From Nonlabens ulvanivorans (GTDB lineage: Bacteria > Bacteroidota > Bacteroidia > Flavobacteriales > Flavobacteriaceae): DNA of 64,000 bases. Of the stretch, positions 26,024 to 34,378 are shown piece after piece. The notes under the pieces are model-generated. The model was not told the origin of the DNA, did no database searches, and worked only from the letters and a program-made list of their open reading frames with translations. The position numbers and the translations under genes were made by a program. Location: contig NZ_JPJI01000023.1 of the NCBI RefSeq assembly GCF_000732625.1, positions 62,001 to 126,000 on the forward strand, in the 5' to 3' direction. The stretch's first letter is position 1. Each line of letters opens with the position of its first letter.

Positions 26024-26102
26024 ACAAAACCAATTTAATAACCTTTAAAACAGCTGTTTATGTACAACGGACAGCCATACTTATATCTAAAAATTAAAAA
26101 TT

Positions 26103-27287
26103 ATGAAAACACATGTACTTATTGCAAGCTTGATTTTATCTCTTTTTTTAGGACTATTTACTCAAGCTCAAGAAACTGAAAAAAAATCTACTAGAAGAGA
26201 TTCTATTAGAGCTGCAAAAATGCGAGAAAAATATCCTGTTCAAATAGATACAGTAGATGGTAAAGTTATAAAATATGTTAATGGAACTCCTGGCGCTCAT
26301 GAGAGAAAAATAATGAGTAGTGAATCTGCAATAGCGGCGTTAGAAGAAAGTCATAGCCTTTACGTGTCAGATAAAAAGACTCAATTCAAAACCATGATTG
26401 AGCGAGTTAATAAATCTTTAGAGGATAATAAAATTAGTGAAGAACAAGCAGATGAATCCAAAGCAAAGTTTGCCGAAGATCTTGCAGAGATCATTACTCA
26501 ACATAGAGTGAAAACAGATGCCGAAATTAATTTAATTAAGGTTAACCGTACCTCTGCATTTTATGATTATAGATTAGAGGACCATGCCTCATCAACACTT
26601 GAAATTTCTACTAAAAAGGGAATCAGTATTAATATTGAGAATAATAGGCAAAATCAAAAGTTTATCAAGACGACTTCTGGATTTACCCTAGGTTTTGGAT
26701 ACAATTATATGAATGGTGAAAATCTAGGAATCAATGATTTTAGTTACCCTAATAATAACTATTTCTCTCTAGGATATCAGTGGAAAACGACACTTGATAA
26801 AAATAACCATGTAAGGTTAATGTATGGTGTAGAGTATCAAACACAAGGTACAGAGCTTAATGGTAATAGGTTTATAACTCAAGGCGATCAAGCGCAAGTA
26901 GCGGCTATAGGTTTTGATACTAAAAAAGCAAAATTCCGTCAGGATCAGTTGGTATTTCCTCTTCACTTAGAGTTCGGTGGTAGTGACCGTAAAGAATATG
27001 AAGATGGTCGTGTACGTTTTCAAGAATATGATAAATGGAAATTTGGAATCGGTGGATTTGCCGGTTTTAATATGAGTTCACGTTTAAAATTAAAATATGA
27101 TTTAGATGGACGTGAGATTAAGGAAACTCGAATTAATAATTTCGATAACGAAGTATTGTTATATGGTATTGATGCCTACGTAGGTAAAGATAGTTTTACC
27201 TTCTTTGGTCGTATGAATTTCAATAATGTATTTAAAAGCGATTCTGTAGACGCTCAATATGTAACATTCGGTATTAGGATTCAATAA
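26103..27287 (+). CDS. Outer-membrane protein with periplasmic coiled coil and barrel domain (paralogue 1)
   Basis: 394 residues: signal peptide ('LIASLILSLFLGLFTQAQ'), a charged helical section at about residues 30-155 ('KKTQFKTMIERVNKSLEDNK', 'AKFAEDLAEIITQHRVKTDA'), then a strand-rich C-terminal region. Its last ~100 residues match the next gene product: 'HLEFGGSDRKEYEDG', 'IGGFAGFN' and the end 'QYVTFGIRIQ' parallel 'HLEFGRRDLKDYEDG', 'VGGYIGLV' and 'QYVTLGVRFR'. The last residues fit a beta-barrel terminus. It follows an ECF sigma/anti-sigma pair and may belong to its regulon. Function is unknown. Confidence 0.7.
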   Translation: MKTHVLIASLILSLFLGLFTQAQETEKKSTRRDSIRAAKMREKYPVQIDTVDGKVIKYVNGTPGAHERKIMSSESAIAALEESHSLYVSDKKTQFKTMIERVNKSLEDNKISEEQADESKAKFAEDLAEIITQHRVKTDAEINLIKVNRTSAFYDYRLEDHASSTLEISTKKGISINIENNRQNQKFIKTTSGFTLGFGYNYMNGENLGINDFSYPNNNYFSLGYQWKTTLDKNNHVRLMYGVEYQTQGTELNGNRFITQGDQAQVAAIGFDTKKAKFRQDQLVFPLHLEFGGSDRKEYEDGRVRFQEYDKWKFGIGGFAGFNMSSRLKLKYDLDGREIKETRINNFDNEVLLYGIDAYVGKDSFTFFGRMNFNNVFKSDSVDAQYVTFGIRIQ

Positions 27288-27310
27288 AATAAAGATTTGA
27301 ATTAGCCAGT

Positions 27311-27344
27311 GAAACAGCTCTTGTTTAATAACATGAGCTGTTTC
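27311..27344 (+). terminator. Hairpin after paralogue 1
   Basis: A perfect 10-bp stem (GAAACAGCTC with GAGCTGTTTC) with a 14-nt loop, 24 bp after the stop. The T-run is weak, so partial termination between the two paralogues is the likely effect. Confidence 0.5.
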
Positions 27345-27413
27345 TATGGTTAAAAATTAGTTAATGTATAATCGCATTACTATCACTACATTAACTTTAA
27401 ATAAAAATGTTTT

Positions 27414-28184
27414 ATGAAAACTAATCTACTTTTAATTATTACAGTTATCGGTTTGTTTAATCTAGGTTATGCTCAAGAAGAAAATGAGCTGGAAGATGCG
27501 CCTTACGATTTTCTAGACTTGTTTGATGAATCTAGAAGAGATCAAGAAACGGTCATGACTAATACAAAGCTGTATGTCGGTTTTGGATTTAATCAGGCCT
27601 TAGGAGATGGCAATGGTATAGGTGATGATTATCGTTTTTGGGGATCAGGTGTATTTGATGTAGGACTGGAATTCTCGACAAGACTTAAAAAAGAAGATGA
27701 TTTTATGAGGTTCAACTATGGACTTACTATGCGTATTCAAAGTTTAAGGATTAATGATGATAAGGTTTTTAGTACATTTAATAATGTCACGAGACTAGAA
27801 GATGCAGGATTTGATTTAGATGGCTCACGATTCACTCAAGTAAGTATATTAACACCAGTACATCTTGAATTTGGGAGACGTGATTTAAAAGATTATGAAG
27901 ACGGTATCAAGCGCTATGGTGGTGCAAAACCATTTGTAGTAGGTGTAGGTGGATATATAGGGCTGGTTTCAACTTCTTCTCAAGAAATTAAATATGAGCG
28001 TGAAGGTCGTGACGTCACTAACACGCTTACTAATGACTTTAAAGTAAATAATTTTCAATACGGCTTAAGTGTTTATGCGGGATGGAATGACTCGCAAATT
28101 TTTGCGACTTATGGATTAAACGATATTTTTAAAGACTCACCAGTGCAACAACAGTACGTTACCTTGGGTGTTCGATTCAGATAG
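27414..28184 (+). CDS. Outer-membrane barrel protein (paralogue 2)
   Basis: 256 residues with a signal peptide ('LLIITVIGLFNLGYAQE'). It lacks the helical N-terminal part of the preceding protein but shares its barrel-like region ('HLEFGRRDLKDYEDG', 'GREGRD'-like turn, terminal 'QYVTLGVRFR'). The pair probably arose by tandem duplication. An acidic N-terminal segment ('EEENELEDAPYDFLDLFDE') is unusual. A strong terminator follows 22 bp after the stop. Function is unknown. Confidence 0.7.
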   Translation: MKTNLLLIITVIGLFNLGYAQEENELEDAPYDFLDLFDESRRDQETVMTNTKLYVGFGFNQALGDGNGIGDDYRFWGSGVFDVGLEFSTRLKKEDDFMRFNYGLTMRIQSLRINDDKVFSTFNNVTRLEDAGFDLDGSRFTQVSILTPVHLEFGRRDLKDYEDGIKRYGGAKPFVVGVGGYIGLVSTSSQEIKYEREGRDVTNTLTNDFKVNNFQYGLSVYAGWNDSQIFATYGLNDIFKDSPVQQQYVTLGVRFR

Positions 28185-28206
28185 AAATCAATAATTGCAA
28201 TGAAGT

Positions 28207-28236
28207 AAGCCCTTATAATGATAAGGGCTTTTTTTA
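28207..28236 (+). terminator. Terminator of paralogue 2
   Basis: A perfect 10-bp stem (AAGCCCTTAT with ATAAGGGCTT) with a tetraloop AATG, followed by TTTTTT. It is a textbook intrinsic terminator. Confidence 0.92.
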
Positions 28237-28238
28237 TA

Positions 28239-28254
28239 CGCTTTCGCGAAAGCG
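28239..28254. repeat. 16-bp palindrome copy 7 (exact)
   Basis: Exact copy 3 bp after the terminator T-run, in the 228-bp gap upstream of dnaG, 3636 bp from copy 6. Confidence 0.95.
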
Positions 28255-28412
28255 AGACTAATATCGAATCCGTTGAAATTACTGTCAGTTCGATTCATTT
28301 ACTTATGCTGCTTAATTCTTATTTTTACATTCTGATTCGGAAGCAAAGTAAATAGCAGTCAGCTATTTTTACTGTAGAGTTAAAAGTTACCATAAATTAG
28401 AATTTCCATAAA

Positions 28413-30374
28413 TTGATATCACGTACTACTGTAGATAATGTTTTTGAAACCGCTCGAGTTGAAGAGGTAATAGGTGACTTTGTACAACTCAAAAAATCAG
28501 GTTCAAACTTTAAAGGTTTAAGCCCGTTCTCTGATGAGCGCTCACCTAGTTTTATGGTATCACCTGTAAAGCAAATTTGGAAAGATTTTAGTTCTGGTAA
28601 AGGAGGAAATGCAGTGACATTTTTAATGGAACATGAGCATTTTACATTTCCTGAGGCCATTAAATGGTTAGCAAATAAATACGGTATTGAGATTATAGAA
28701 ACTCAACAAACCGATGAAGAAAAGCAAACACAAGATCAAAAAGAATCTATGTTTTTGGTTTCTAAATTTGCTGCAGAGTGGATGGAGTCACAGCTCAAAA
28801 CCGAAATGGGTAAAGCTATAGGCTACAGCTATTTTAAAGAGCGTGGCTTTACTGATGAAACGATTAAGTACTTTCAATTAGGATATTCTCCAGATCAGTG
28901 GAGTGCCTTTACTGATGCTGCTATAAAAGCGGGATATCAATTAGAGTTTCTTGATAAAACTGGTTTAACCATCGTTAAGGAAGAAAAACAATTTGACCGG
29001 TTTAAAGGTCGAGTGATGTTTCCTATACGTAGTTTGTCAGGTAGAGTATTAGGTTTTGGTGGTAGGATTCTTACTAATGATAAGAAGGCCGCAAAATATC
29101 TGAACTCGCCACAAAGTGATATCTATGATAAGTCTAAGGTGCTATATGGTATCTATGAGGCAAAGCAATCCATTGCTAAAGAAGACTTATGTTACCTAGT
29201 AGAAGGTTATACAGACGTGATACAGCTTCATCAAGCTGGCGTTAAAAACGTAGTGTCTAGTTCTGGTACCGCTTTAACTAAAGAGCAAATCAGATTAATA
29301 CAAAGACTTACTAAAAATATTACTGTTCTTTATGATGGTGATGCCGCAGGAATGCGTGCCGCTATACGTGGAATTGATTTAATTCTAGAAGCAGGAATGA
29401 ATGTCCGTATTTGTACTTTTCCAGAAGGTGAAGATCCAGATAGCTTTGCAAAAGCACATACACAGATAGAAATTGAAGACTTCTTAAAAGCAAACTCAGT
29501 AGATTTTATAAGTTTTAAATCTAATTTACTTAAAAATGAAGCTGCTGGAGATCCTATCAAAAAAGCAGAGATGATTAGAGATATTGTCCAGAGTATTGCA
29601 AAGGTGCCTGATGATATTTCTAGAGAGATTTATGTAAGAGAAAGCGCTGCTATACTAGGCATAGGCGAGGATGTATTGTTTTCTTCACTAGCCCAAAATC
29701 GTAATGCAGGTTTAAAGGAGCAACGCAAGAAAGATCGTCGTGATCAACAATCCCAACCATTAAAGAAAGTTGAAAACGTAGAGGCTGCCGTAAAAGTGGA
29801 CAGACGATCTGTACTTGAACACGCTATCATTAAAATCTTATTATTATACGGTGATAAAGTAGAAGATTTTAAAGAAGAGTTTTTACAAGAGTCCGATGAT
29901 GGTGAGCTAGTCGTTGAACCTGTTAAAGTTACGATGCCAGTTTATGAAAAGGTTTATCTCGACCTTCAAAACGATGAAATAGAGTTTTCCAACTCCATTT
30001 TTAAAACTTTGTACCCTAAGATAGTAGATTTATTGCTTATGCAAGGTAAAGTAGATCTTAATCAGGTTATGTCTTCACTTAATGAGCATGAGGCTAGACT
30101 AGTTGCAGATCTAGTGATGCAAGAGGATAAATATCAACTGCATAAATGGGATGGTAAAATGATCTTTGTAAAGTCTAAGGATGAAACGGTTTCCACTTAT
30201 ACAATGGATGCCATTTTAAATTTCCGAAGGTTAATGATAGAAGAGAAGATAAAAGCTTTATTTGAAACTATATCTAAAGATCCCGCAGTAGATAATACTG
30301 ATGTACTATCTACTGTAAGGGACTATAATAAATTGAGTAGATATCTGGGGAGACGCCTAAACCGTGTAGTCTAA
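28413..30374 (+). CDS. dnaG: DNA primase DnaG lacking the zinc-binding ligands
   Basis: 653 residues. The start is a TTG at 28413; the frame closes at 28398-28400, no ATG lies between, and 'MIS(R)' fits the family N-terminus. The CHC2-type N-terminal domain is present by sequence ('FKGLSPFSDERSPSFMVSPV'), but all four zinc ligands are replaced: Cys/His/Cys/Cys become Ser37, Ser40, Asp58 and Ser61. The catalytic core is intact, with the TOPRIM Glu in 'LVEGYTDVIQLHQAG' and 'DGDAAG' near residue 311. A C-terminal helicase-binding region follows. It synthesises RNA primers for replication. The 3' end overlaps the convergent response regulator by 4 bp. Confidence 0.95.
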   Translation: MISRTTVDNVFETARVEEVIGDFVQLKKSGSNFKGLSPFSDERSPSFMVSPVKQIWKDFSSGKGGNAVTFLMEHEHFTFPEAIKWLANKYGIEIIETQQTDEEKQTQDQKESMFLVSKFAAEWMESQLKTEMGKAIGYSYFKERGFTDETIKYFQLGYSPDQWSAFTDAAIKAGYQLEFLDKTGLTIVKEEKQFDRFKGRVMFPIRSLSGRVLGFGGRILTNDKKAAKYLNSPQSDIYDKSKVLYGIYEAKQSIAKEDLCYLVEGYTDVIQLHQAGVKNVVSSSGTALTKEQIRLIQRLTKNITVLYDGDAAGMRAAIRGIDLILEAGMNVRICTFPEGEDPDSFAKAHTQIEIEDFLKANSVDFISFKSNLLKNEAAGDPIKKAEMIRDIVQSIAKVPDDISREIYVRESAAILGIGEDVLFSSLAQNRNAGLKEQRKKDRRDQQSQPLKKVENVEAAVKVDRRSVLEHAIIKILLLYGDKVEDFKEEFLQESDDGELVVEPVKVTMPVYEKVYLDLQNDEIEFSNSIFKTLYPKIVDLLLMQGKVDLNQVMSSLNEHEARLVADLVMQEDKYQLHKWDGKMIFVKSKDETVSTYTMDAILNFRRLMIEEKIKALFETISKDPAVDNTDVLSTVRDYNKLSRYLGRRLNRVV

Positions 30375-31003
30375 GAGGTGATTTGTAGAAGTCGAGACTG
30401 GTGTATCAAGTCTGCGATATTATCTACATTAAGTTTTTTAAGTAAGCGAGTTTTGTAAGTACTTACAGTTTTCTCGTTGATACTCAAGATTTGCGATATT
30501 TCCTTATTTCTTTTTCCTCTAGAAAGTAAATTAAGAACTTCAATTTCTCTGGCAGATAATTTTTTGTAACGTAGAGTTACAGATTTACCAGTTTTACTTT
30601 TTGAGTTCATTACTTCTTTGATAGAATCAGATAAGAATGTTTCTCCACTGATCACAGTTTCGATCGCTTTCTTAATCTCTTTAGAAGATTTAGTTTTTGC
30701 GATATATCCATTTGCGCCAGCTTTAATGGCACTTATGGCATATATCTCTTCTGGGTGACAACTTACGATAAGTACTTTCAGGTCTGGGAAGTGAGAGCGT
30801 ATATCTCTCAATGCGCCAGCACCGTTAGAATTAGGTAAGTCAATTTCTAGGATTAATAAGTCTGGTTTATGCTCCTTGATGCCTGATAAGAGCATCTCTC
30901 CATCTTCTACCTTGCCAGTGAAGCGTAAACGCTTACTGTCCTTCATCAGACTTTTAATTCCTCTTCGGAATACAGGGTGATGGTCTGCTAATAAAACGTT
31001 CAT
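30371..31003 (-). CDS. NarL/LuxR-type response regulator with an altered phospho-acceptor site
   Basis: 210 residues from the ATG at 31003, which matches the usual receiver start; an upstream Met at 31027 would add eight residues. The receiver keeps Asp7 but has His8 where the second acidic residue normally sits ('LLADHHPVF'). The phospho-acceptor position is Glu53 ('LLILEIDLP', codon GAA) instead of Asp. A conserved Lys is present in 'IAKTKSS'. The LuxR-type HTH is intact ('LSAREIEVLNLLSRGKRNKE', 'INEKTVSTYKTRLLKKL'). The protein is likely to work without phosphorylation, or to be locked on by the Glu; this is inference. No kinase gene is adjacent. Confidence 0.88.
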   Translation of the reverse strand: MNVLLADHHPVFRRGIKSLMKDSKRLRFTGKVEDGEMLLSGIKEHKPDLLILEIDLPNSNGAGALRDIRSHFPDLKVLIVSCHPEEIYAISAIKAGANGYIAKTKSSKEIKKAIETVISGETFLSDSIKEVMNSKSKTGKSVTLRYKKLSAREIEVLNLLSRGKRNKEISQILSINEKTVSTYKTRLLKKLNVDNIADLIHQSRLLQITS

Positions 31004-31100
31004 TTTTAGGGGTATTTGTAAGTACAAATATACAACGATTAATTAGGCTTTACAATCGATAATAATGTAAGTATTTCCTTGCTTATTAGGCTGTTATGTC

Positions 31101-31892
31101 CTATTTTATAAGGTTTTTAGGGATCATGCAAACAGGTATAGGGTTCATTTTGTGTTGATTCTTTTTGTTTAAAACGCTATAAAGATTAAACACTTCTAGC
31201 TTTCTGCCGGTGAAATCACTCACTGTTTTTCCGTCACTAATCTCGTTCATGATATGTTCTAGCTCATCATAACTAGCGCCTATTTGATCTTCGTCAGTAC
31301 GTTCTGCTCCATATAATCCATCACTAGGTGCTGCTTTCATAATGCTGTCTGGGACTAATACATGTTTCCCTATTTTATACACTTCGCTCTTCATTAAATC
31401 TGCAATAGGACTTACGTCTACACCACCATCTCCATATTTAGTGTAAAATCCAACGCCAAAATCCTCAACTTTATTTCCAGTTCCAGCAACCAGCAGTCCA
31501 TGAACGCCACCATGATAGTATAATGTCGTCATTCTCAATCTCGCACGTGTATTTCCACGAGTTAATTCTACTAGTGCGCTATCTTCTATGTCTGGCATGT
31601 TGTCTATAAAGCTATCAAAAACCGGTGTAAGATCACTACGCACATCGTTTACATTATCAAACCTCGATTTTAATTGTTTAATATGTTCTTGAGCTCGGGT
31701 TACATGATCTTGATGTTGGTGTATAGGCATCTCAACACATAAGACGTCTAGACCTGTCATGGCACATAGGGTTGAGGTAACGGCACTATCAATTCCGCCG
31801 CTTACACCTACAACATATCCATTTACTCCTGCTTTGGTGGCATAGTCTTTAAGCCATGTTACAATGTGATCTGTTACTTTATCTACTTTCAT
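31101..31892 (-). CDS. nadE: NH3-dependent NAD+ synthetase
   Basis: 263 residues, the short ammonia-using form without a glutaminase domain. The PP-loop ATP pyrophosphatase motif 'SGGIDS' is at residues 31-36. Further family signatures are 'GTGNKVEDFGVGFYTKYGDG', 'VDVSPIADLMKSEVYKIG' and 'PSDGLYGAERTDEDQIG'. It converts deamido-NAD+ to NAD+ in the last step of NAD synthesis. The gene is divergent from gldB across a 74-bp space that contains a -7 box for gldB. Confidence 0.95.
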   Translation of the reverse strand: MKVDKVTDHIVTWLKDYATKAGVNGYVVGVSGGIDSAVTSTLCAMTGLDVLCVEMPIHQHQDHVTRAQEHIKQLKSRFDNVNDVRSDLTPVFDSFIDNMPDIEDSALVELTRGNTRARLRMTTLYYHGGVHGLLVAGTGNKVEDFGVGFYTKYGDGGVDVSPIADLMKSEVYKIGKHVLVPDSIMKAAPSDGLYGAERTDEDQIGASYDELEHIMNEISDGKTVSDFTGRKLEVFNLYSVLNKKNQHKMNPIPVCMIPKNLIK

Positions 31893-31918
31893 AGTCTTTA
31901 ATTGATATAGATTAGCTG

Positions 31919-31926
31919 TATTTTTG
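31919..31926 (+). promoter_or_regulatory. -7 box TATTTTTG upstream of gldB
   Basis: Matches TAnnTTTG and lies 40 bp upstream of the gldB start codon in the short divergent space with nadE. A TTG at 31902-31904 is closer than usual for a -33 element. Confidence 0.5.
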
Positions 31927-31966
31927 CAGCCTTAAAATTAATTAAAAAAAGCGTCGTTATAGGACT

Positions 31967-32953
31967 ATGAAGTATAAGATTTACAGAGGTTTTAAATATC
32001 TCGCTTTCGCGAAAGCGTTATTCATACTTTCGTCGTGCAACGATTCATCGAGGTTAGAGCAGGAAATTGCTGCAATACCTATACAATCTGAAATCAAATT
32101 GTTTCATGAAGAGTTTGCTCAAGCCACTCCAGACGATTTAAGTAGTTTAAAGCAGGAATATTCAATGTTGTTTCCTCAACGTTTTGCAGATAGTGTGTGG
32201 ATTGCAAAGTTAACAGGTGCAGACACAATTCAAATGGTGCTAGAGAATGCGGTGATGGATCGCAAATTTGATTATCAAAAAATACATGATGAAGTAGATA
32301 ATGTTTTCAGGCATGTAGAATATTATTTTCCAGAATTTGAAACTCCAGATATAGTTACTGTTATATCTCAAGTAGATTATAGACGCCAGGTAACGCCTAC
32401 TGAGGCTCAGCTATTGATTGCGATAGATACCTATCTAGGTAATGACCACGAGCTTTATGCTGGGATTAGTAATTATCAAAAACAAGGTTTGCAAATAGAA
32501 CATTTGCCAGCAGACGTAGGTCTGGCTTATGCTTATTTATTTGTAAAGCCATCCATGGATAGATCATTACTGGGATCTATGGTGTATCACGGTAAGCTTC
32601 ATTATGTACAAGAGTTGTTTGCGCCACAATCAACAGGAGCCCAGATATTTAATTATGCGCCCGAAAAATTTGACTTTGTAGTAAATAACGAATCTCAAAT
32701 GTGGAGTTTCTTTGTGGATGAAAACTTGTTGTATAATACTAATCCAAAATTACAATCACGTTTTATATTACCGGCACCGTTTTCAAAATTTTACTTAGAA
32801 GTAGATCAAAATACTCCAGGTGGAGTAGGTCAGTATATAGGCTATCGTATTGTTAAGTCTTACATGGAGAATAATGACACTTCATTAGATGCAATGCTCA
32901 CTTTGCCAGCAGATGTTATTTTTAATAAATCAGGATATAAACCAAAACAATAA
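31967..32953 (+). CDS. gldB: Gliding motility lipoprotein GldB
   Basis: 328 residues. A lipobox is present ('LFILSSCNDSS', Cys about residue 24). The body matches GldB: 'FHEEFAQATPDDLSSLKQEY', 'FPQRFADSVWIAKLTGADTI', 'YAGISNYQKQGLQIEHLPAD' and 'NESQMWSFFVDENLLYNTNP'. GldB is needed for gliding and T9SS function in Flavobacterium johnsoniae and is thought to sit in the membrane facing the periplasm. gldC follows with a 1-bp overlap. The signal peptide is odd: a palindrome copy encodes 'LAFAKAL' inside it and places a Lys in the hydrophobic section, leaving only about seven hydrophobic residues before the lipobox Cys. Confidence 0.93.
   Translation: MKYKIYRGFKYLAFAKALFILSSCNDSSRLEQEIAAIPIQSEIKLFHEEFAQATPDDLSSLKQEYSMLFPQRFADSVWIAKLTGADTIQMVLENAVMDRKFDYQKIHDEVDNVFRHVEYYFPEFETPDIVTVISQVDYRRQVTPTEAQLLIAIDTYLGNDHELYAGISNYQKQGLQIEHLPADVGLAYAYLFVKPSMDRSLLGSMVYHGKLHYVQELFAPQSTGAQIFNYAPEKFDFVVNNESQMWSFFVDENLLYNTNPKLQSRFILPAPFSKFYLEVDQNTPGGVGQYIGYRIVKSYMENNDTSLDAMLTLPADVIFNKSGYKPKQ
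32002..32017. repeat. 16-bp palindrome copy 8 (exact)
   Basis: Exact copy inside the signal-peptide coding part of gldB, read in the Ala-Phe-Ala-Lys-Ala frame. It is 3763 bp from copy 7 and 5419 bp from copy 9, the largest gap. Confidence 0.95.
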
Positions 32954-33291
32954 TGGCTCAAAATCATAGATCAGAGATTAAAATAGGAATTGAACTAGAT
33001 GAAAATCGTGTTCCAGAACATATTAGATGGAGTGCGCCAGATGGTGGCGTTACAGGAGCAGAAGCTAAAGCAATGATGGTATCTATGTGGGATTCTATAG
33101 AGAAAGAGAGTTTCCGTATAGATTTATGGACTAAAGATATGCCGGTTGACGAGATGAGAGTATTTTTTCATCAGACCTTAGTATCAATGGCAGACTCTTA
33201 TCATCGAGCGACTAATGATGATAAGATGAGAGATACAATGATTGATTTTTGTGACTACTTTGCAGAAAAGCTAGAGTTAAAAAAGAAGTAA
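32953..33291 (+). CDS. gldC: Gliding motility protein GldC
   Basis: 112 residues without a signal peptide. Family pattern 'SEIKIGIELDENRVPEHIRW', 'DGGVTGAEAKAMMVSMWDSI' and 'RIDLWTKDMPVDEMRVFFHQ' identifies GldC, a small cytoplasmic protein associated with gliding that interacts genetically with GldB. The start codon shares its A with the gldB stop codon, indicating coupling. Confidence 0.93.
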   Translation: MAQNHRSEIKIGIELDENRVPEHIRWSAPDGGVTGAEAKAMMVSMWDSIEKESFRIDLWTKDMPVDEMRVFFHQTLVSMADSYHRATNDDKMRDTMIDFCDYFAEKLELKKK

Positions 33292-33364
33292 TTCCATTAC
33301 TTACAGAATCATGTTAGCTGTATAAGTAGATCTTAGTAGCTGGGATAATTAATAATCATGTGAA

Positions 33365-33396
33365 GTCAGAGCGGTGAAAAAAAATCCGTCTCTGAC
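33365..33396. other. Hairpin between gldC and the DUF3820 gene
   Basis: GTCAGAGCGG pairs with CCGTCTCTGAC (one bulged base) around an A-rich loop. No T-run follows on the plus strand. It may protect the gldBC 3' end or lie in the leader of the next gene. Confidence 0.35.
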
Positions 33397-33416
33397 ATAA
33401 TGTTTGTCACCTCACT

Positions 33417-33665
33417 TTGGAACCATTTTTTGATCATAAACAATTGATAGAGCTGGCATGGTATAAAATGCCATTTGGCCAGCATAAGGGGCGATTCTTA
33501 AGTGAGTTGCCAGAGTCATATTATGTTTGGTTCCGTCGGAAAGGTTTTCCAGAAGGTAAGTTAGGTCGTTACATGACAACCGTTTATGATATGAAAGTTA
33601 ACGGTATTGAAGATATTTTGAGAGAAATACGTCGCAAGACGGTAAATGATCGACCAGTCTTTTAA
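33417..33665 (+). CDS. DUF3820 family protein
   Basis: 82 residues from a TTG at 33417. The family pattern 'MPFGQHKGRFLSELPESYYV' and 'WFRRKGFPEGKLGRYM' is clear; DUF3820 proteins share this core with putative quorum-sensing-regulated or exonuclease-linked domains, but no function is established. The gene overlaps engB by 4 bp in convergent orientation. Confidence 0.8.
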   Translation: MEPFFDHKQLIELAWYKMPFGQHKGRFLSELPESYYVWFRRKGFPEGKLGRYMTTVYDMKVNGIEDILREIRRKTVNDRPVF

Positions 33666-34267
33666 TTATCTAGGTTATCGTTAATCTCACCTATATAGTT
33701 CAGTAATTCTTCTTTGCCATTTCCATGACTAGAGCTGGTCACAAAGTATGGAGGGACCTCTTCCCAGACGCCATCTAGCAATTGCTTTTTATATAATTCA
33801 ACATTGCGTTCTAGTGCATTAGGTTTAAGTTTGTCTGCCTTAGTAAAAACAATTCCAAAAGGGATACCATTCTCACCTAGCCATTCCATAAATTCTGTAT
33901 CAATAGGCTGCGGCTCATGACGCACATCAACTAGTACAAATGCGCATACTAACTGACGCCTTTGTTTAAAATAATTAGTGATAAACTTTTGAAATTTTGC
34001 CTTACTAGTCTTAGAAACACGAGCATAACCATAGCCTGGTAAATCAACAAGATGCCAACTTTTGTTAATCAAAAAGTGATTGATTAACTGTGTTTTTCCT
34101 GGTCGTCCTGATGTTTTAGCGAGACTCTTCTTATTGGTCAACATGTTGATTAAAGAAGATTTGCCTACGTTAGATCGTCCTATAAAAGCATACTCTGCTA
34201 ATTTACTGTCGGGACATCTCTTTACGTCTTGATTTGAAATTACAAATTCTGAACTAGTTATTTTCAT
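33662..34267 (-). CDS. engB: Ribosome biogenesis GTPase EngB (YsxC/YihA)
   Basis: 201 residues, typical EngB length. G1 is 'GRSNVGKSS' (residues 30-38), G2 region 'KTSGRPGKTQLINHF', G3 'DLPGYG', G4 'FTKADKL', and G5-like 'TSSSHGNG'. It acts in late assembly of the 50S subunit. It is convergent with the DUF3820 gene and lies downstream of the hydrolase gene on the same strand, 111 bp away. Confidence 0.95.
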   Translation of the reverse strand: MKITSSEFVISNQDVKRCPDSKLAEYAFIGRSNVGKSSLINMLTNKKSLAKTSGRPGKTQLINHFLINKSWHLVDLPGYGYARVSKTSKAKFQKFITNYFKQRRQLVCAFVLVDVRHEPQPIDTEFMEWLGENGIPFGIVFTKADKLKPNALERNVELYKKQLLDGVWEEVPPYFVTSSSHGNGKEELLNYIGEINDNLDN

Positions 34268-34378
34268 TTGGCAAAGATAAGTTAGTCCTTAATTTTTTAG
34301 ACTACCAGAATAGGTAAATGAGATAGTGGTAAAAGTTTAGGGTAATTAAATCAAAAAACGATAGTGATGATAAGTCGT

